Assembly: GCF_001012825.1 (NCBI RefSeq) | Contig: NZ_LCZJ02000015.1 | Location: 1-64,000 of the forward strand | Direction: 5' to 3' | Source: Paenibacillus etheri | GTDB taxonomy: Bacteria; Bacillota; Bacilli; Paenibacillales; Paenibacillaceae | Length of the DNA stretch: 64,000 bases | Part shown: one piece after another, positions 1 to 9,948 of the stretch | Position numbering within the stretch: the stretch's first letter is position 1 | Layout of the letters: each line of letters starts with the position of its first letter | Translations under genes and position numbers: made by a program | The notes under the pieces: generated by a model | Told to the model about the DNA's origin: nothing | The model's input: only the letters and a program-made list of their open reading frames with translations | Database searches by the model: none

Positions 1-228
1 TTTTTTTTCTCAGGCGCAACAGAATGTGTATGGGATAAACAGGGAAGGGTAAATCTGCCGGCCAATTTAAGGCAGTATGCCAAACTGGACAAAGACTGTG
101 TTATTCTGGGCGTTTCGAACCGGGTGGAAATCTGGAACAAAGAGCTATGGGAGCAGTACTTCGAACAGTCCGAGGAATCGTTCAACGAAATTGCCGAAAA
201 ATTGGTGGATTTCAATTTTGATCTATAA
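1..228 (+). CDS. mraZ: MraZ, 3' end only
   Basis: This is the C-terminal 75 residues of MraZ, the AbrB-fold DNA-binding protein that heads dcw clusters and regulates them. The frame is open from the window edge and stops at TAA 226-228. The reading contains a [10 protein letters not shown] stretch followed by [12 protein letters not shown], the second MraZ/SpoVT-AbrB repeat. The 36-base gap to rsmH fits one operon. The N-terminal half, start and promoter lie outside the window. The family assignment rests on motif and position at the head of the cluster. Confidence 0.9.
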   Translation, partial: FFFSGATECVWDKQGRVNLPANLRQYAKLDKDCVILGVSNRVEIWNKELWEQYFEQSEESFNEIAEKLVDFNFDL

Positions 229-264
229 AACATAATATCGAATACTGTCCTGGAGGGATGCAGC

Positions 265-1218
265 TTGTTTCACCACATCACGGTGCTTAAAGAAGAAGCG
301 ACAGAAGGGCTGCACATCAAAAAAGACGGAATCTATGTAGATTGCACTCTCGGTGGAGCAGGCCACAGCGCATTAATTGCTTCCAAACTTAGCGGCGAAG
401 GCCGATTAATCTGTTTGGATCAAGATGATTGGGCTTTGGAGAACGCAAAAGAAAGATTAGCGGAATACGGAGACAAGGTTGTGACTATTAAGACTAACTT
501 CCGTGATCTGGAGAGTGTACTTAAGGATGTGCCCTTTGTGCCACAAAAAGATGGTATTCCCCAAGTAGATGGAGTGCTCTTTGATCTTGGCGTATCCTCA
601 CCCCAGTTTGACGAAGGGGAACGAGGCTTTAGTTACAATCATGATGCTCCGCTGGACATGCGCATGGATCAGTCAGCGCTTTTAACGGCTGCTGATATTG
701 TGAATACGTGGTCCGAGCAGGAGATTGCCCGTGTGCTTTTCCAATATGGAGAAGAGAAATTCTCGCGGAGAATCGCTAAGAAAATTGTAGACAGAAGAGA
801 AGAAAGTCCTGTGGAGACCACAGGAGAATTAGCAGAGCTTATCAAGGAAGGTATTCCGGCGGCTGCACGAAGAACGGGAGGGCATCCCGCTAAACGTAGT
901 TTTCAAGGTTTACGGATTGCTGTTAACGACGAGTTGGGTGCTTTTGAAGAAGGATTACATAGCGCAGTGCGTTGCCTTGCACCAGAGGGTAGAGTCTCCG
1001 TTATCACTTTTCATTCACTCGAGGATCGGATTTGCAAGCAAATATTAAGCAGCTATTTAAGCAGATGTACATGCCCGCCTGACTTTCCGTTTTGTGTATG
1101 CGGCGCGAAAGGCACGCTTAAGTTAATCAACCGCAAACCGCTTGTGCCTTCTGAAGAAGAGCTTGAGCTTAATACTCGAGCCCGTTCAGCTAAGCTGCGC
1201 ATTGCAGAAAAATTGTAA
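265..1218 (+). CDS. rsmH: 16S rRNA m4C1402 methyltransferase RsmH (MraW)
   Basis: RsmH transfers a methyl group from S-adenosylmethionine to N4 of C1402 in the 16S rRNA P-site. The 317-aa product has the usual family length. The SAM-binding motif DCTLGGAGH is at residues 26-34, and the family motif [12 protein letters not shown] lies near residue 206. The start is TTG 265 with the Shine-Dalgarno GGAGGG at 252-257; the ATG at 258 is out of frame. It is followed after 23 bases by ftsL and is presumably cotranscribed with mraZ. Confidence 0.96.
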   Translation: MFHHITVLKEEATEGLHIKKDGIYVDCTLGGAGHSALIASKLSGEGRLICLDQDDWALENAKERLAEYGDKVVTIKTNFRDLESVLKDVPFVPQKDGIPQVDGVLFDLGVSSPQFDEGERGFSYNHDAPLDMRMDQSALLTAADIVNTWSEQEIARVLFQYGEEKFSRRIAKKIVDRREESPVETTGELAELIKEGIPAAARRTGGHPAKRSFQGLRIAVNDELGAFEEGLHSAVRCLAPEGRVSVITFHSLEDRICKQILSSYLSRCTCPPDFPFCVCGAKGTLKLINRKPLVPSEEELELNTRARSAKLRIAEKL

Positions 1219-1241
1219 TTGACGATAAAGGAGAGTCAGAG

Positions 1242-1634
1242 ATGGCCTATACCCGCGGCAATTTAGCAGTTCAGCCCAAAAGAAAAGAAGAGATAAACCC
1301 CCTTTACCGCGAGAAGACAAAAGTAGTTACCAAACGAAGAGTACTTCCGCTGCAAGAGAAACTTTTGTATATGCTGACGCTAGGAGTATGCGTTTTGGTG
1401 GCTATCACCCTGATTTCACGTTACGTTCATATTTATGATTTGAACTTGCAGGCCCAGAAATTAGATATGGATATAGCGACTGCTAAGAAGCAAATTTCCA
1501 CGTTTGAGATGGAGAAGCAGAATTTGGAGCAGAAGGTTGCCCAAAAGGCAAAGGATCTTGGCTACGTAGCTCCGGATGAAAATGCTACCATCTTTATTCC
1601 GGCGAGTCCGCTATCGACTGAAGGCGATAATTAG
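1242..1634 (+). CDS. ftsL: Cell division protein FtsL
   Basis: The 130-aa bitopic protein has a basic cytoplasmic N-terminus, one membrane helix near residues 40-60 and an extracytoplasmic coiled coil (about 65-105) ending in a short polar tail. This is the FtsL layout; the protein forms a complex with DivIB/FtsQ and DivIC at the septum. Sequence similarity in this family is weak, so the call leans on topology and its place between rsmH and the division PBP. The ATG at 1242 follows AAGGAGAG with good spacing. Confidence 0.85.
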   Translation: MAYTRGNLAVQPKRKEEINPLYREKTKVVTKRRVLPLQEKLLYMLTLGVCVLVAITLISRYVHIYDLNLQAQKLDMDIATAKKQISTFEMEKQNLEQKVAQKAKDLGYVAPDENATIFIPASPLSTEGDN

Positions 1635-1679
1635 TGAGCGATTGGCAAGATCGCAATAAAAAAATTGTGAGGTTCGCTT

Positions 1680-3911
1680 ATGGTAAAGAGAATAAAACTT
1701 CGCACGCTGTTTATAGGAGGGTGTATTACCCTCTTTTTTCTTGTTTTGATAGCTAGAGTGTTCTGGATTCAAATTATGGAGGGTTCAGAATGGCAAGAAA
1801 AGGCCGCTACACTTTGGGCGCACAGTTCGACTATCAAAGCAGAGCGAGGAACGATTTCTGACCGTAATGGGAGTGTGCTCGCAAGTGATGTCCCTGCTTA
1901 TACTGTGGTTGTAAACCCGGCAGTCATTGCTGAAAAGGGAATTGGTGATGAGGTCGTAAAGGGATTGCATGAGCTACTCGGCAAGCCAGAAGATGAGCTG
2001 CGGAAGCTGGTTGAAGCTAAAGACGAGAACGGCAAATACCTCAAGAATCGTGAAGTTCGTAACGAAGGCTGGAAAATTGATCAGGATCTTGCCGATAAGG
2101 TGAAAGAATTCTATGTGGCGTTAGGTAAAGAACATAAAATTCAAGAAACTGGCATTGGTCTTGTTAGAGAGCAGAAACGATACTATCCTAAGGGTTCGCT
2201 TGCTGCGCATATATTAGGCTATACAGATCGTGATGGCAAGGCGATTATGGGGCTGGAAAAATCCTTGGATGAACAGCTTAAGGGTTCAGATGGTAAGCTG
2301 CTTTATCAAAGTGACGGTCAAGGGGTTAAGCTGCCAGATTCAAAAGATACCTATAAACCCGTAGTAAATGGCAGTGATTTCAAACTTACAATCGACAGTA
2401 CGATCCAGCAATATATACAAGAGGCTATGGAAAAGGCATATGCGCAATATAAGCCGAAAAGTATGAGTGTCATTGCCGCTGATCCGAATACGATGGAAAT
2501 TTTGGGGATGGCGAATATGCCTACCTTTGATCCTAATAAATATATGGATACAGGTGCTGATGCAGCGGGTTTCTACAATCATGCTATCAAATCAACTTAT
2601 GAGCCTGGTTCGACCTTCAAAATTGTTACACTTGCTGCAGCTGTAGAAGAGAAGCTTTTTGATCCCGTAGCTACATTTCTGTCAGGATCTATCAGAATTA
2701 AGGGGTACAGTAAGGCGTTACATGATATTAATCGTGCCGGTTGGGGGCAAATCAGTTTCCTGGAAGGTGTGAAGCGGTCTAGTAACGTTCTTTTTGTAAA
2801 GCTTTATGAAATGCTCGGACAAGATAGACTTTTACAGTATATTGATGATTTCGGCTTCAACGGGAAGACAGGAATCGATTTGCCAGGGGAAGCTAGTGGG
2901 GTTGTTAACCCTAACCTTGGACGTCCTATCGAAATTGCTACACTCTCATATGGGCATGGTAAAGTGCTAGTTACCCCGCTTCAACAGTTAGTTGCTGTAT
3001 CTGCTATCGCCAATGGTGGGAAATTGATGACTCCATATGTGGTAAAAGAGGTTACGGACCCAAACACCGGAGAGACTAAGGTTACTCAGCCTAGTGAAGT
3101 GCGTCAGGTGATTGATGAGGCAAGTGCCAAGAAAACCGGTGAATACTTGGAGCAGGTAGTTGCCGACCAAGTCAAAGGGACAGGCCGCAACGCTCACATT
3201 GAAGGTTACCGTGTGGCAGGTAAGACAGGAACAGCTATCAAAGTTGAAGGTAAGGATTACGTGAAGTCCAAAGTACTGGTCTCCTTTATTGGTTATGCAC
3301 CAGTGAATGATCCAAAAATCGCTGTTATTGTTATTATTGATGAACCGAACGTTGAGGTTGGCGGTGGTAAAGCTGCAGCTCCTGTATTTAAAGAAATCGT
3401 ATCTCAGTCTCTGCAATACATGGGAGTTCCAAAGTTAGCAACTGAAACTAATGATAAAGACAGTAAAAAAACGGTTAAATCTGAAGCGCCTGTACTCCGG
3501 ACCACACCTGATTTGAAGGGCAAGACGATGAAGGAAGCAAGAGAGACGCTTTTGGATCAAGGTTTTGATTTTGAAGTTGTAGGTGTAGAAGCTTCTGTGG
3601 AAAGCCAGTATCCAGAATCTGGAACTAAGCTTTCTCCAGGCCAGCGTATATACTTATTAAGCAAGCAAGGGGATAAGCCTACTATTCCTAATTTGCAAGG
3701 AGAGTCGCTGCGTGATGCACTTGAGGTTCTGTCACTTCTAAAAGTGGAGATTGCAGTAGAAGGCGAAGGATATGTCTCCGAGCAGATTGAAGGAACAAAG
3801 AATGGCAAGCCACTACTTACATTGAAGCTGAAACCACTAAATGATGACAGTGAAGATGTTCCTGCAACTTCGGCTGCTGATGAGGGTACAGAATCGGATA
3901 ATGGGCCATAG
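1680..3911 (+). CDS. pbpB: Division penicillin-binding transpeptidase, PBP2B type
   Basis: This class B PBP crosslinks septal peptidoglycan. The 743-aa protein has an N-terminal membrane anchor (about 9-30), a dimerisation domain and a transpeptidase domain with all three active-site motifs: S311-T-F-K, S367-S-N and K515-T-G. Two C-terminal PASTA repeats (about 603-660 and 665-720) are followed by an acidic tail. The second PASTA-bearing PBP gene directly downstream resembles SpoVD, so this first copy is the vegetative PBP2B equivalent, as in Bacillus. Start ATG 1680. Confidence 0.93.
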   Translation: MVKRIKLRTLFIGGCITLFFLVLIARVFWIQIMEGSEWQEKAATLWAHSSTIKAERGTISDRNGSVLASDVPAYTVVVNPAVIAEKGIGDEVVKGLHELLGKPEDELRKLVEAKDENGKYLKNREVRNEGWKIDQDLADKVKEFYVALGKEHKIQETGIGLVREQKRYYPKGSLAAHILGYTDRDGKAIMGLEKSLDEQLKGSDGKLLYQSDGQGVKLPDSKDTYKPVVNGSDFKLTIDSTIQQYIQEAMEKAYAQYKPKSMSVIAADPNTMEILGMANMPTFDPNKYMDTGADAAGFYNHAIKSTYEPGSTFKIVTLAAAVEEKLFDPVATFLSGSIRIKGYSKALHDINRAGWGQISFLEGVKRSSNVLFVKLYEMLGQDRLLQYIDDFGFNGKTGIDLPGEASGVVNPNLGRPIEIATLSYGHGKVLVTPLQQLVAVSAIANGGKLMTPYVVKEVTDPNTGETKVTQPSEVRQVIDEASAKKTGEYLEQVVADQVKGTGRNAHIEGYRVAGKTGTAIKVEGKDYVKSKVLVSFIGYAPVNDPKIAVIVIIDEPNVEVGGGKAAAPVFKEIVSQSLQYMGVPKLATETNDKDSKKTVKSEAPVLRTTPDLKGKTMKEARETLLDQGFDFEVVGVEASVESQYPESGTKLSPGQRIYLLSKQGDKPTIPNLQGESLRDALEVLSLLKVEIAVEGEGYVSEQIEGTKNGKPLLTLKLKPLNDDSEDVPATSAADEGTESDNGP

Positions 3912-3991
3912 GCTTGTTCTAACCCCTGTTTGTCCCGAATAGTCATGAAGATAAGAGCTCATGTCTATAGGTGAAAGCGGGGGAGAACGGA

Positions 3992-5917
3992 ATGAAGGTT
4001 TCGAAGGTCGTAACACGGCGGAGAATGTTGTGGACGCTGCTGGGGCTGGCAGTGTTATTCGGTTCGCTGGTCGTGCGTCTTGCTTATGTGCAATTATCCC
4101 AAGGCGAGAAATTAAGTGACAAGGTAGAAGATTCCTTGCGCCGCAATATTCCTTTTACAGCCAAGCGTGGTGAAATCCTGGATCGTGAAGGTATACCGCT
4201 GGCCTATAATATCAGTACGCCTACGGTTTATGCGGTGCCTGTGCAGGTGAAGGAGAAGCAAAAGACAGCGCAGCAATTGGCGCCTCTGCTTGGGATGACC
4301 GAGGAGAAGCTGATGAGCTTGCTGACTAAAAAATCAATGTCGGTGAAACTACAGCCCGGCGGCCGCAAAATTACGATGGAACTTGCCGCGAGCATCCGTG
4401 ATTTGCAGTTGCCGGGCATCGTTGTCGCTGAGGATAGCAAAAGATATTATCCTTACGGTGATCTTGCCGCGCATATACTAGGCTTTACAGGGATTGATAA
4501 CCAAGGGATTACCGGAGTCGAGAACATATACGATAATTTGCTTAAAGGTATAGCAGGCAATATTTCGTATTTGTCTGACGCAGGTGGAAGACTCATGCCT
4601 GGATCATCGGAGAAATATTCTGCCCCTCAGGATGGACTTAATCTGCAATTGACCATTGATAAACAGATTCAATCCATTATGGAACGTGAGCTAGATCAAG
4701 CTATGGTAAAATATCAGGCGCAGGGTGCTTGGGCGATAGCGATGAATCCGAAGAATGGTGAAATTCTGGCCATGGCTAGTAGACCGGGGTATGAACCAGG
4801 TCTATATAAGGAATACGATCCGCAGATCTATAATCGGAATTTGCCGATTTGGATGACCTACGAACCTGGTTCGACTTTCAAAATCATCACACTCGCTGCA
4901 GCACTGCAAGAAGGCAAGGTAGACCTGCAAAATGATCATTTCTATGATCCTGGTTTTATCGAAGTGGCGGGTGCGAAGCTGCGCTGTTGGAAAAAAGGCG
5001 GCCACGGCAGTCAAACCTTCCTTCAGGTGGTTGAGAACTCCTGTAACCCTGGTTTTGTTGCTCTTGGGCAACGGCTGGGTAAAGAAACACTCTTCAAATA
5101 TATTCGTGATTTTGGTTTCGGCAGCAAAACGGGAATTGATCTGAACGGAGAATCTAATGGGATTCTGTTCAAGCTTAGTCAAGTAGGTCCGGTAGAGCTT
5201 TCGACTACGGCCTTCGGCCAAGGAGTCTCGGTTACACCTATTCAGCAGATTGCTGCGGTATCCGCGGCAATCAATGGTGGAAATCTATATAAACCACATG
5301 TATCGAAAGCATGGGTTAATCCTGAAACTGGAGAAACCGTATCGGAGGTAAAGCCAGAGCTTATGCGGCAAGTCATCTCGGAGGAAACATCTAAGAAGGT
5401 GCGGGCAGCACTTGAGAGCGTAGTTGCCAAAGGCACGGGACGGCCGGCTTTCATAGACGGCTATCGTGTAGGTGGTAAGACAGGTACTGCACAGAAGGTC
5501 ATTAACGGACGTTATTCTCCAACGGAGCATATTGTTTCTTTTATAGGCTTTGCGCCTGCAGATGATCCTCAAATTGTTGTGTATACTGCGGTTGATAATC
5601 CGAAAGGGATTCAATTTGGTGGTGTTGTTGCGGCTCCAATTGTACAGAATATTTTGGAGGACTCGCTGCACTATATGAAGGTTCCGGAACGCAGTGACCA
5701 GCTCCCCAAAACTTATAAGTATGGGGAAACTCCGATTATGACCGTGCCTGACCTTACAGGTGCAACCGTGCAAGATATCTATGAGGATTTAAATATGAAT
5801 TTTAATCTGGCGCGTTCAGGATCCGGCAATACGGTCATCAATCAGGCTCCGAAAGCTGGGGCAAGAGTTGAACAGGGCTCGACCATAAGGATTTATATGG
5901 GAGCTTCTAGTGAATAG
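3992..5917 (+). CDS. spoVD: Sporulation-specific PBP, SpoVD
   Basis: SpoVD is a class B transpeptidase needed for spore cortex synthesis with the SEDS partner SpoVE. From ATG 3992 the product is 641 aa: N-terminal membrane helix, dimerisation domain, transpeptidase motifs S294-T-F-K, S350-C-N and K496-T-G, and one C-terminal PASTA domain. An in-frame GTG at 3971 exists, but GGGGGAGA at 3977-3985 is spaced for ATG 3992. The serine-x-asparagine motif contains a cysteine. The 80-base gap after pbpB could hold a sporulation promoter, which I could not identify with confidence. Confidence 0.88.
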   Translation: MKVSKVVTRRRMLWTLLGLAVLFGSLVVRLAYVQLSQGEKLSDKVEDSLRRNIPFTAKRGEILDREGIPLAYNISTPTVYAVPVQVKEKQKTAQQLAPLLGMTEEKLMSLLTKKSMSVKLQPGGRKITMELAASIRDLQLPGIVVAEDSKRYYPYGDLAAHILGFTGIDNQGITGVENIYDNLLKGIAGNISYLSDAGGRLMPGSSEKYSAPQDGLNLQLTIDKQIQSIMERELDQAMVKYQAQGAWAIAMNPKNGEILAMASRPGYEPGLYKEYDPQIYNRNLPIWMTYEPGSTFKIITLAAALQEGKVDLQNDHFYDPGFIEVAGAKLRCWKKGGHGSQTFLQVVENSCNPGFVALGQRLGKETLFKYIRDFGFGSKTGIDLNGESNGILFKLSQVGPVELSTTAFGQGVSVTPIQQIAAVSAAINGGNLYKPHVSKAWVNPETGETVSEVKPELMRQVISEETSKKVRAALESVVAKGTGRPAFIDGYRVGGKTGTAQKVINGRYSPTEHIVSFIGFAPADDPQIVVYTAVDNPKGIQFGGVVAAPIVQNILEDSLHYMKVPERSDQLPKTYKYGETPIMTVPDLTGATVQDIYEDLNMNFNLARSGSGNTVINQAPKAGARVEQGSTIRIYMGASSE

Positions 5918-5943
5918 TGATAAAGGTATAAGGTTTAAGTTCA

Positions 5944-6037
5944 ATTATAAGAAAGTATAAGTTTCACGTTATACTTTATCCTTATAATTCTCGCATAACC
6001 GCTTACCGTCCAAGGACGCCGAAGGCGTTTTAGCTTG
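5944..6037 (+). repeat. Dispersed two-hairpin intergenic repeat, copy A
   Basis: This is one copy of a roughly 100-bp element that recurs at 13781, 31335 and (diverged) 33957, with an inverted remnant at 30539. Hairpin 1 pairs ATTATAAG-AAAGTATAA with the complementary arm ending CTTATAAT around the loop GTTTCACG. Hairpin 2 contains GTCC-aa-GGAC followed by ACGCC-gaa-GGCGT. It fills the spoVD-murE gap and contains no gene. Confidence 0.85.
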
Positions 6038-6067
6038 TTATCCGAAAATGTAGAGTGAGGGATTACT

Positions 6068-7555
6068 ATGAAAGTTACTGAATTATCTGCTTGTCTTGCT
6101 ACTTCGCGCCTATATGGGGATGGGGAGGTGGAGATTACCGATCTTCAGACGGATTCCCGCCGTGTAAGTCCGGGAGATCTGTTTATCTGTTTACCGGGTC
6201 ACACCGTAGACGGACACAAATTTGCGCCGCAAGCTGTAGCCTCTGGAGCAGCCGCTATCGTATGTGAGCATAAGCTAGAGCTTGATATTCCACAGATCGT
6301 TGTGGATGACTGCCGATTTGCGATGTCTGTTATGTCGAATGCATTCTTTGGCTCACCTAGCAGCCGAATGAGAATGATCGGGGTTACGGGTACAAATGGC
6401 AAGACAACAACGACTTATCTTATTGAGCGGATTATGCAAGACCAGAATATGAAGACGGGTCTGATTGGGACCATTCAAATGCGCTATGACGGCAAAAGCT
6501 ACCCTATGTCAGGCACCACTCCAGAATCGCTAGATCTTCAGCGTTCGCTTCATGATATGGCCTCCAAAGGTGTGGAATGTTGCGTAATGGAAGTTTCCTC
6601 CCACGCGCTTCAGCAAGGACGTGTGAAGGGTGCGGACTTCCGTACGGCAATATTTACGAACTTAACCCAGGATCATTTGGATTATCATCATACAATGGAG
6701 GAGTATCGGGCGGTTAAAGGTCTTTTCTTCTCTAGACTAGGAAATGTGATCTCTCCTTGGAAAGAAGAACGCAAATATGCGGTGCTTAATGCTGATGATG
6801 AAGCTAGCCATTATTTTGCAGCCCAAACTGCGGCGGAAGTGATTACATATGGCATTGATAACAACGCTAATGTCCGAGCTTCGCAAATATCGATCACCGC
6901 AAAAGGAACTTTTTTCCATGTAGATACGTTTAAGGGTGAGACGGACATTTCGCTTCGTATGGTTGGTAAGTTTAATGTCTATAATGCACTTGCAGCAATT
7001 ACGGCTGCGCTGTTGGAAGATGTGTCACTGTCAGATATCAAGACTAGTCTTGAGGCGATTGATGGGGTAGCTGGACGGGTGGAGTCAGTGGATGAGGGGC
7101 AAGAATATGCCGTTATCGTGGACTATGCACATACACCAGATGGGCTGGAAAATGTATTAAGAACGGTACGCGAATTTGCTACAGGTAAAGTGCTTACTGT
7201 CTTTGGCTGCGGAGGAGATAGAGACCGCACGAAACGTCCTTTAATGGGTAAGATAGCCGCAAAATATAGCGACATGATATTCGTAACCTCTGACAACCCT
7301 CGGACGGAGGACCCTGGGCTAATTCTGAAGGATATAGAAGCGGGACTAGTAGAGGATGGAGTCACCTCTGACCGGTATCATATGATTGTTGATCGCCGAG
7401 AAGCAATCGGGAAGGCTATTGAAATGGCAAGCTCTGGCGATGTAGTATTGATTGCGGGGAAAGGTCATGAGACCTATCAACTGATTGGCGGAGTGGTTCA
7501 CGATTTCGATGACCGCATCGTCGCTAAAGAAGTTATAAGGGGTCGAAGCTATTGA
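6068..7555 (+). CDS. murE: UDP-MurNAc-L-Ala-D-Glu:meso-diaminopimelate ligase MurE
   Basis: MurE adds the third stem-peptide residue to UDP-MurNAc-dipeptide using ATP in the cytoplasm. The 495-aa protein has the Mur ligase ATP-binding motif (GVTGTNGKTTT, 105-115) and the specificity motif D409-N-P-R412, which in this family marks meso-diaminopimelate as substrate. That agrees with the dapL gene later in the window. Start ATG 6068 follows GAGTGAGGG. The stop overlaps the murF TTG start by four bases (TTGA), suggesting translational coupling. Confidence 0.97.
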   Translation: MKVTELSACLATSRLYGDGEVEITDLQTDSRRVSPGDLFICLPGHTVDGHKFAPQAVASGAAAIVCEHKLELDIPQIVVDDCRFAMSVMSNAFFGSPSSRMRMIGVTGTNGKTTTTYLIERIMQDQNMKTGLIGTIQMRYDGKSYPMSGTTPESLDLQRSLHDMASKGVECCVMEVSSHALQQGRVKGADFRTAIFTNLTQDHLDYHHTMEEYRAVKGLFFSRLGNVISPWKEERKYAVLNADDEASHYFAAQTAAEVITYGIDNNANVRASQISITAKGTFFHVDTFKGETDISLRMVGKFNVYNALAAITAALLEDVSLSDIKTSLEAIDGVAGRVESVDEGQEYAVIVDYAHTPDGLENVLRTVREFATGKVLTVFGCGGDRDRTKRPLMGKIAAKYSDMIFVTSDNPRTEDPGLILKDIEAGLVEDGVTSDRYHMIVDRREAIGKAIEMASSGDVVLIAGKGHETYQLIGGVVHDFDDRIVAKEVIRGRSY

Positions 7556-8958
7556 TTACAAGAACACTGGGACAAATTGCTGCGATGTGCGCAGGTGAAC
7601 CTCCTGCTGCCGAAGCTATGAATATACCTCTTACGGGCGTCGTTACTGACTCCCGTAAGATTACTACAGGCTGCCTGTTTGTCCCTTTAACGGGAGACAA
7701 ATTCGACGGTCATCATTATGCTGCTGCCTCTCTTGCTGCTGGTGCTGCAGGGACCTTGTGGCAGCGTGATAAAGGTCCTGCACCTGAGGGTGGCGGAGTC
7801 ATTATTGTTGAAGATACGCTAGAGGCGCTTCAGAAGTTGTCCGCTGCGTATTTGAATGAGGTCGCTCCGAAGGTTGTCGCTGTTACGGGCAGCAATGGCA
7901 AAACAACGACAAAAGATATCATTATGGCCTTGCTCGAAATGCAGTACAAGGTGCACAAGACAGAGGGAAACTTCAATAATCATATTGGTCTTCCGCTCAC
8001 GATTCTATCCATGGCTGAGGATACAGAGATTGCAGTTCTTGAAATGGGTATGAGCTCGCGGGGAGAAATTGCTCTGCTGGCTTCTTTGGCTGCACCAGAT
8101 ATTGCAGTCATTACTAATGTAGGTGAGTCGCATCTGCTGCAACTGGGATCCCGCAAAGAAATCGCCCGTGCCAAGCTGGAAATAGTCGAAGGGCTAAAGC
8201 CAGGTGGACTGCTAATTTATAACGGTGATGAACCGCTGCTGACTGAGGTAATGCAAGAGTCCACTTTTAAGGCTCCGGAGGGGATGGTATCCTTCCGTTT
8301 CGGCCTAAACGGGGATAATGATGATTATCCGACAGGGATGATGTCCCATAGTGGTGGTATGACGTTTACGTCAAGCCTTCATAAGGAACATGCTTTTACA
8401 TTACCGCTGCCAGGCCAGCATAACGTTGTTAACGCGTTGGCTGCACTAGCGGTTGCTCGCCATTTTGGGGTTACGGAACAAAATGTAGAGAATGGGTTAA
8501 GTAAACTTAAGTTGACAGGCATGCGGATTGAAGTAATTAAGACATCTTCCGGACTTACACTTTTGAATGATGCTTATAATGCTAGTCCGACTTCTATGAA
8601 GGCGGCCATTGATGTGCTTCAAACTATGAAATGCAGAGGCAAAAAAATCGCAGTACTGGGGGACATGCTGGAACTTGGGCCTGATGAAATACAGTTTCAT
8701 AAAGAAATTGGCTACTACCTTGACCCCGCAGTGACTGATTTTGTATATACCTTTGGTCCATTGTCAGTCCATATTGCAGAAGCTGCAAAGGAAAGATTCG
8801 GTAACGAGCGTGTGCTGGCTTTTACGGATAAGTCAGAATTAACAGCCGTCCTTATCGAGAAATGCAGTTCCAAGGATATTGTACTGTTCAAAGGATCTAG
8901 AGGGATGAGGCTTGAGGAAGTGCTTCAGAGCCTTAATAAAGAGATTAAAGAGACCTAA
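7552..8958 (+). CDS. murF: UDP-MurNAc-tripeptide:D-Ala-D-Ala ligase MurF
   Basis: MurF adds D-Ala-D-Ala to complete the UDP-MurNAc-pentapeptide. The 468-aa protein carries the Mur ligase P-loop (VTGSNGKTTTK, about residues 106-116), the central ligase domain with an NxYNASPTSM motif, and the C-terminal Rossmann domain. It starts at TTG 7552 inside the murE stop. Bacillus subtilis has murF elsewhere; here it sits within the dcw cluster. Confidence 0.96.
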   Translation: MITRTLGQIAAMCAGEPPAAEAMNIPLTGVVTDSRKITTGCLFVPLTGDKFDGHHYAAASLAAGAAGTLWQRDKGPAPEGGGVIIVEDTLEALQKLSAAYLNEVAPKVVAVTGSNGKTTTKDIIMALLEMQYKVHKTEGNFNNHIGLPLTILSMAEDTEIAVLEMGMSSRGEIALLASLAAPDIAVITNVGESHLLQLGSRKEIARAKLEIVEGLKPGGLLIYNGDEPLLTEVMQESTFKAPEGMVSFRFGLNGDNDDYPTGMMSHSGGMTFTSSLHKEHAFTLPLPGQHNVVNALAALAVARHFGVTEQNVENGLSKLKLTGMRIEVIKTSSGLTLLNDAYNASPTSMKAAIDVLQTMKCRGKKIAVLGDMLELGPDEIQFHKEIGYYLDPAVTDFVYTFGPLSVHIAEAAKERFGNERVLAFTDKSELTAVLIEKCSSKDIVLFKGSRGMRLEEVLQSLNKEIKET

Positions 8959-8979
8959 TTAAATGGAGGGGGTGCACCC

Positions 8980-9945
8980 ATGGATTATCAACTATTGTTA
9001 TTGACTATTGCTGTTTCTTTTATCCTTGCGGTCATTGCCGCTCCGCTCTTCATTCCGCTACTGCGCAGGATGAAATTCGGACAGCAGGTGCGAGATGACG
9101 GACCGCAATCCCATTTAAAGAAAGCGGGAACGCCGACGATGGGCGGTATCGTAATCATCGTAGCCTTTACATTGGCTTATCTGAAATTTTCTGTGGTGAA
9201 TAACGATTTTTACGTACTACTAGTGGCTACGTTAGGTTTTGGACTGATCGGATTTTTGGATGATTATATCAAAATCGTATTCAAGCGTTCTTTGGGCCTT
9301 ACGGCGCGTCAAAAATTGTTCGGGCAGCTATTGGTAGGTGCAGTGATGTGCGGTCTGCTGATTTCTGCTGGGCATAGCACAAGTATCAGTGTGCCAGGTA
9401 CTGATTTCAGCTTCGACTGGGGCGGCTTTTTCTACTATCCATTCATTATTATTATGATGATGGCAGTAACGAATGCCGTTAACTTTACCGATGGAGTAGA
9501 TGGTTTGCTGTCTGGTGTAAGTGCGATTGCTTTGGCGGCTTATGCTGTTGTAGCGATGCAGGCAACCTCAATTGCAGCTGGAGTGTGTGCAGCGGCAATG
9601 ATCGGGGCCGTTCTCGGGTTTCTGGTCTTTAATGCCCATCCTGCTAAGGTATTCATGGGAGATACAGGTTCATTTGGTATTGGCGGCGCGATAGGTGCGA
9701 TTGCTATTGTCACAAAGAGTGAACTGCTGTTTCTAATTATTGGCGGTGTGTTTGTGGTGGAAATGTTATCTGTCGTGATACAGGTGGTTTCTTTCAAAAC
9801 CCGTGGCAAACGTGTATTCAGAATGAGCCCGATTCACCATCATTTTGAACTTGGTGGCTGGTCGGAGTGGCGAGTGGTAATTTCGTTCTGGGCGGTAAGT
9901 TTGGTATTAGCCGCTGTTGGACTATTTATTAGCAAGGGGTTGTAG
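8980..9945 (+). CDS. mraY: Phospho-N-acetylmuramoyl-pentapeptide transferase MraY
   Basis: MraY transfers phospho-MurNAc-pentapeptide to undecaprenyl phosphate, making lipid I at the membrane. The 321-aa polytopic protein shows the family aspartate motifs GFLDDYIK and NFTDGVDGL and the C-terminal MSPIHHHFEL loop of the active site. Start ATG 8980 follows GGAGGGGG. It is three bases upstream of murD. Confidence 0.97.
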   Translation: MDYQLLLLTIAVSFILAVIAAPLFIPLLRRMKFGQQVRDDGPQSHLKKAGTPTMGGIVIIVAFTLAYLKFSVVNNDFYVLLVATLGFGLIGFLDDYIKIVFKRSLGLTARQKLFGQLLVGAVMCGLLISAGHSTSISVPGTDFSFDWGGFFYYPFIIIMMMAVTNAVNFTDGVDGLLSGVSAIALAAYAVVAMQATSIAAGVCAAAMIGAVLGFLVFNAHPAKVFMGDTGSFGIGGAIGAIAIVTKSELLFLIIGGVFVVEMLSVVIQVVSFKTRGKRVFRMSPIHHHFELGGWSEWRVVISFWAVSLVLAAVGLFISKGL

Positions 9946-9948
9946 CGA

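Noticed and set aside
2988-3416. 142-codon minus-strand frame within pbpB
   Set aside because: It lies wholly within a gene with clear transpeptidase motifs, and its translation has no family features.
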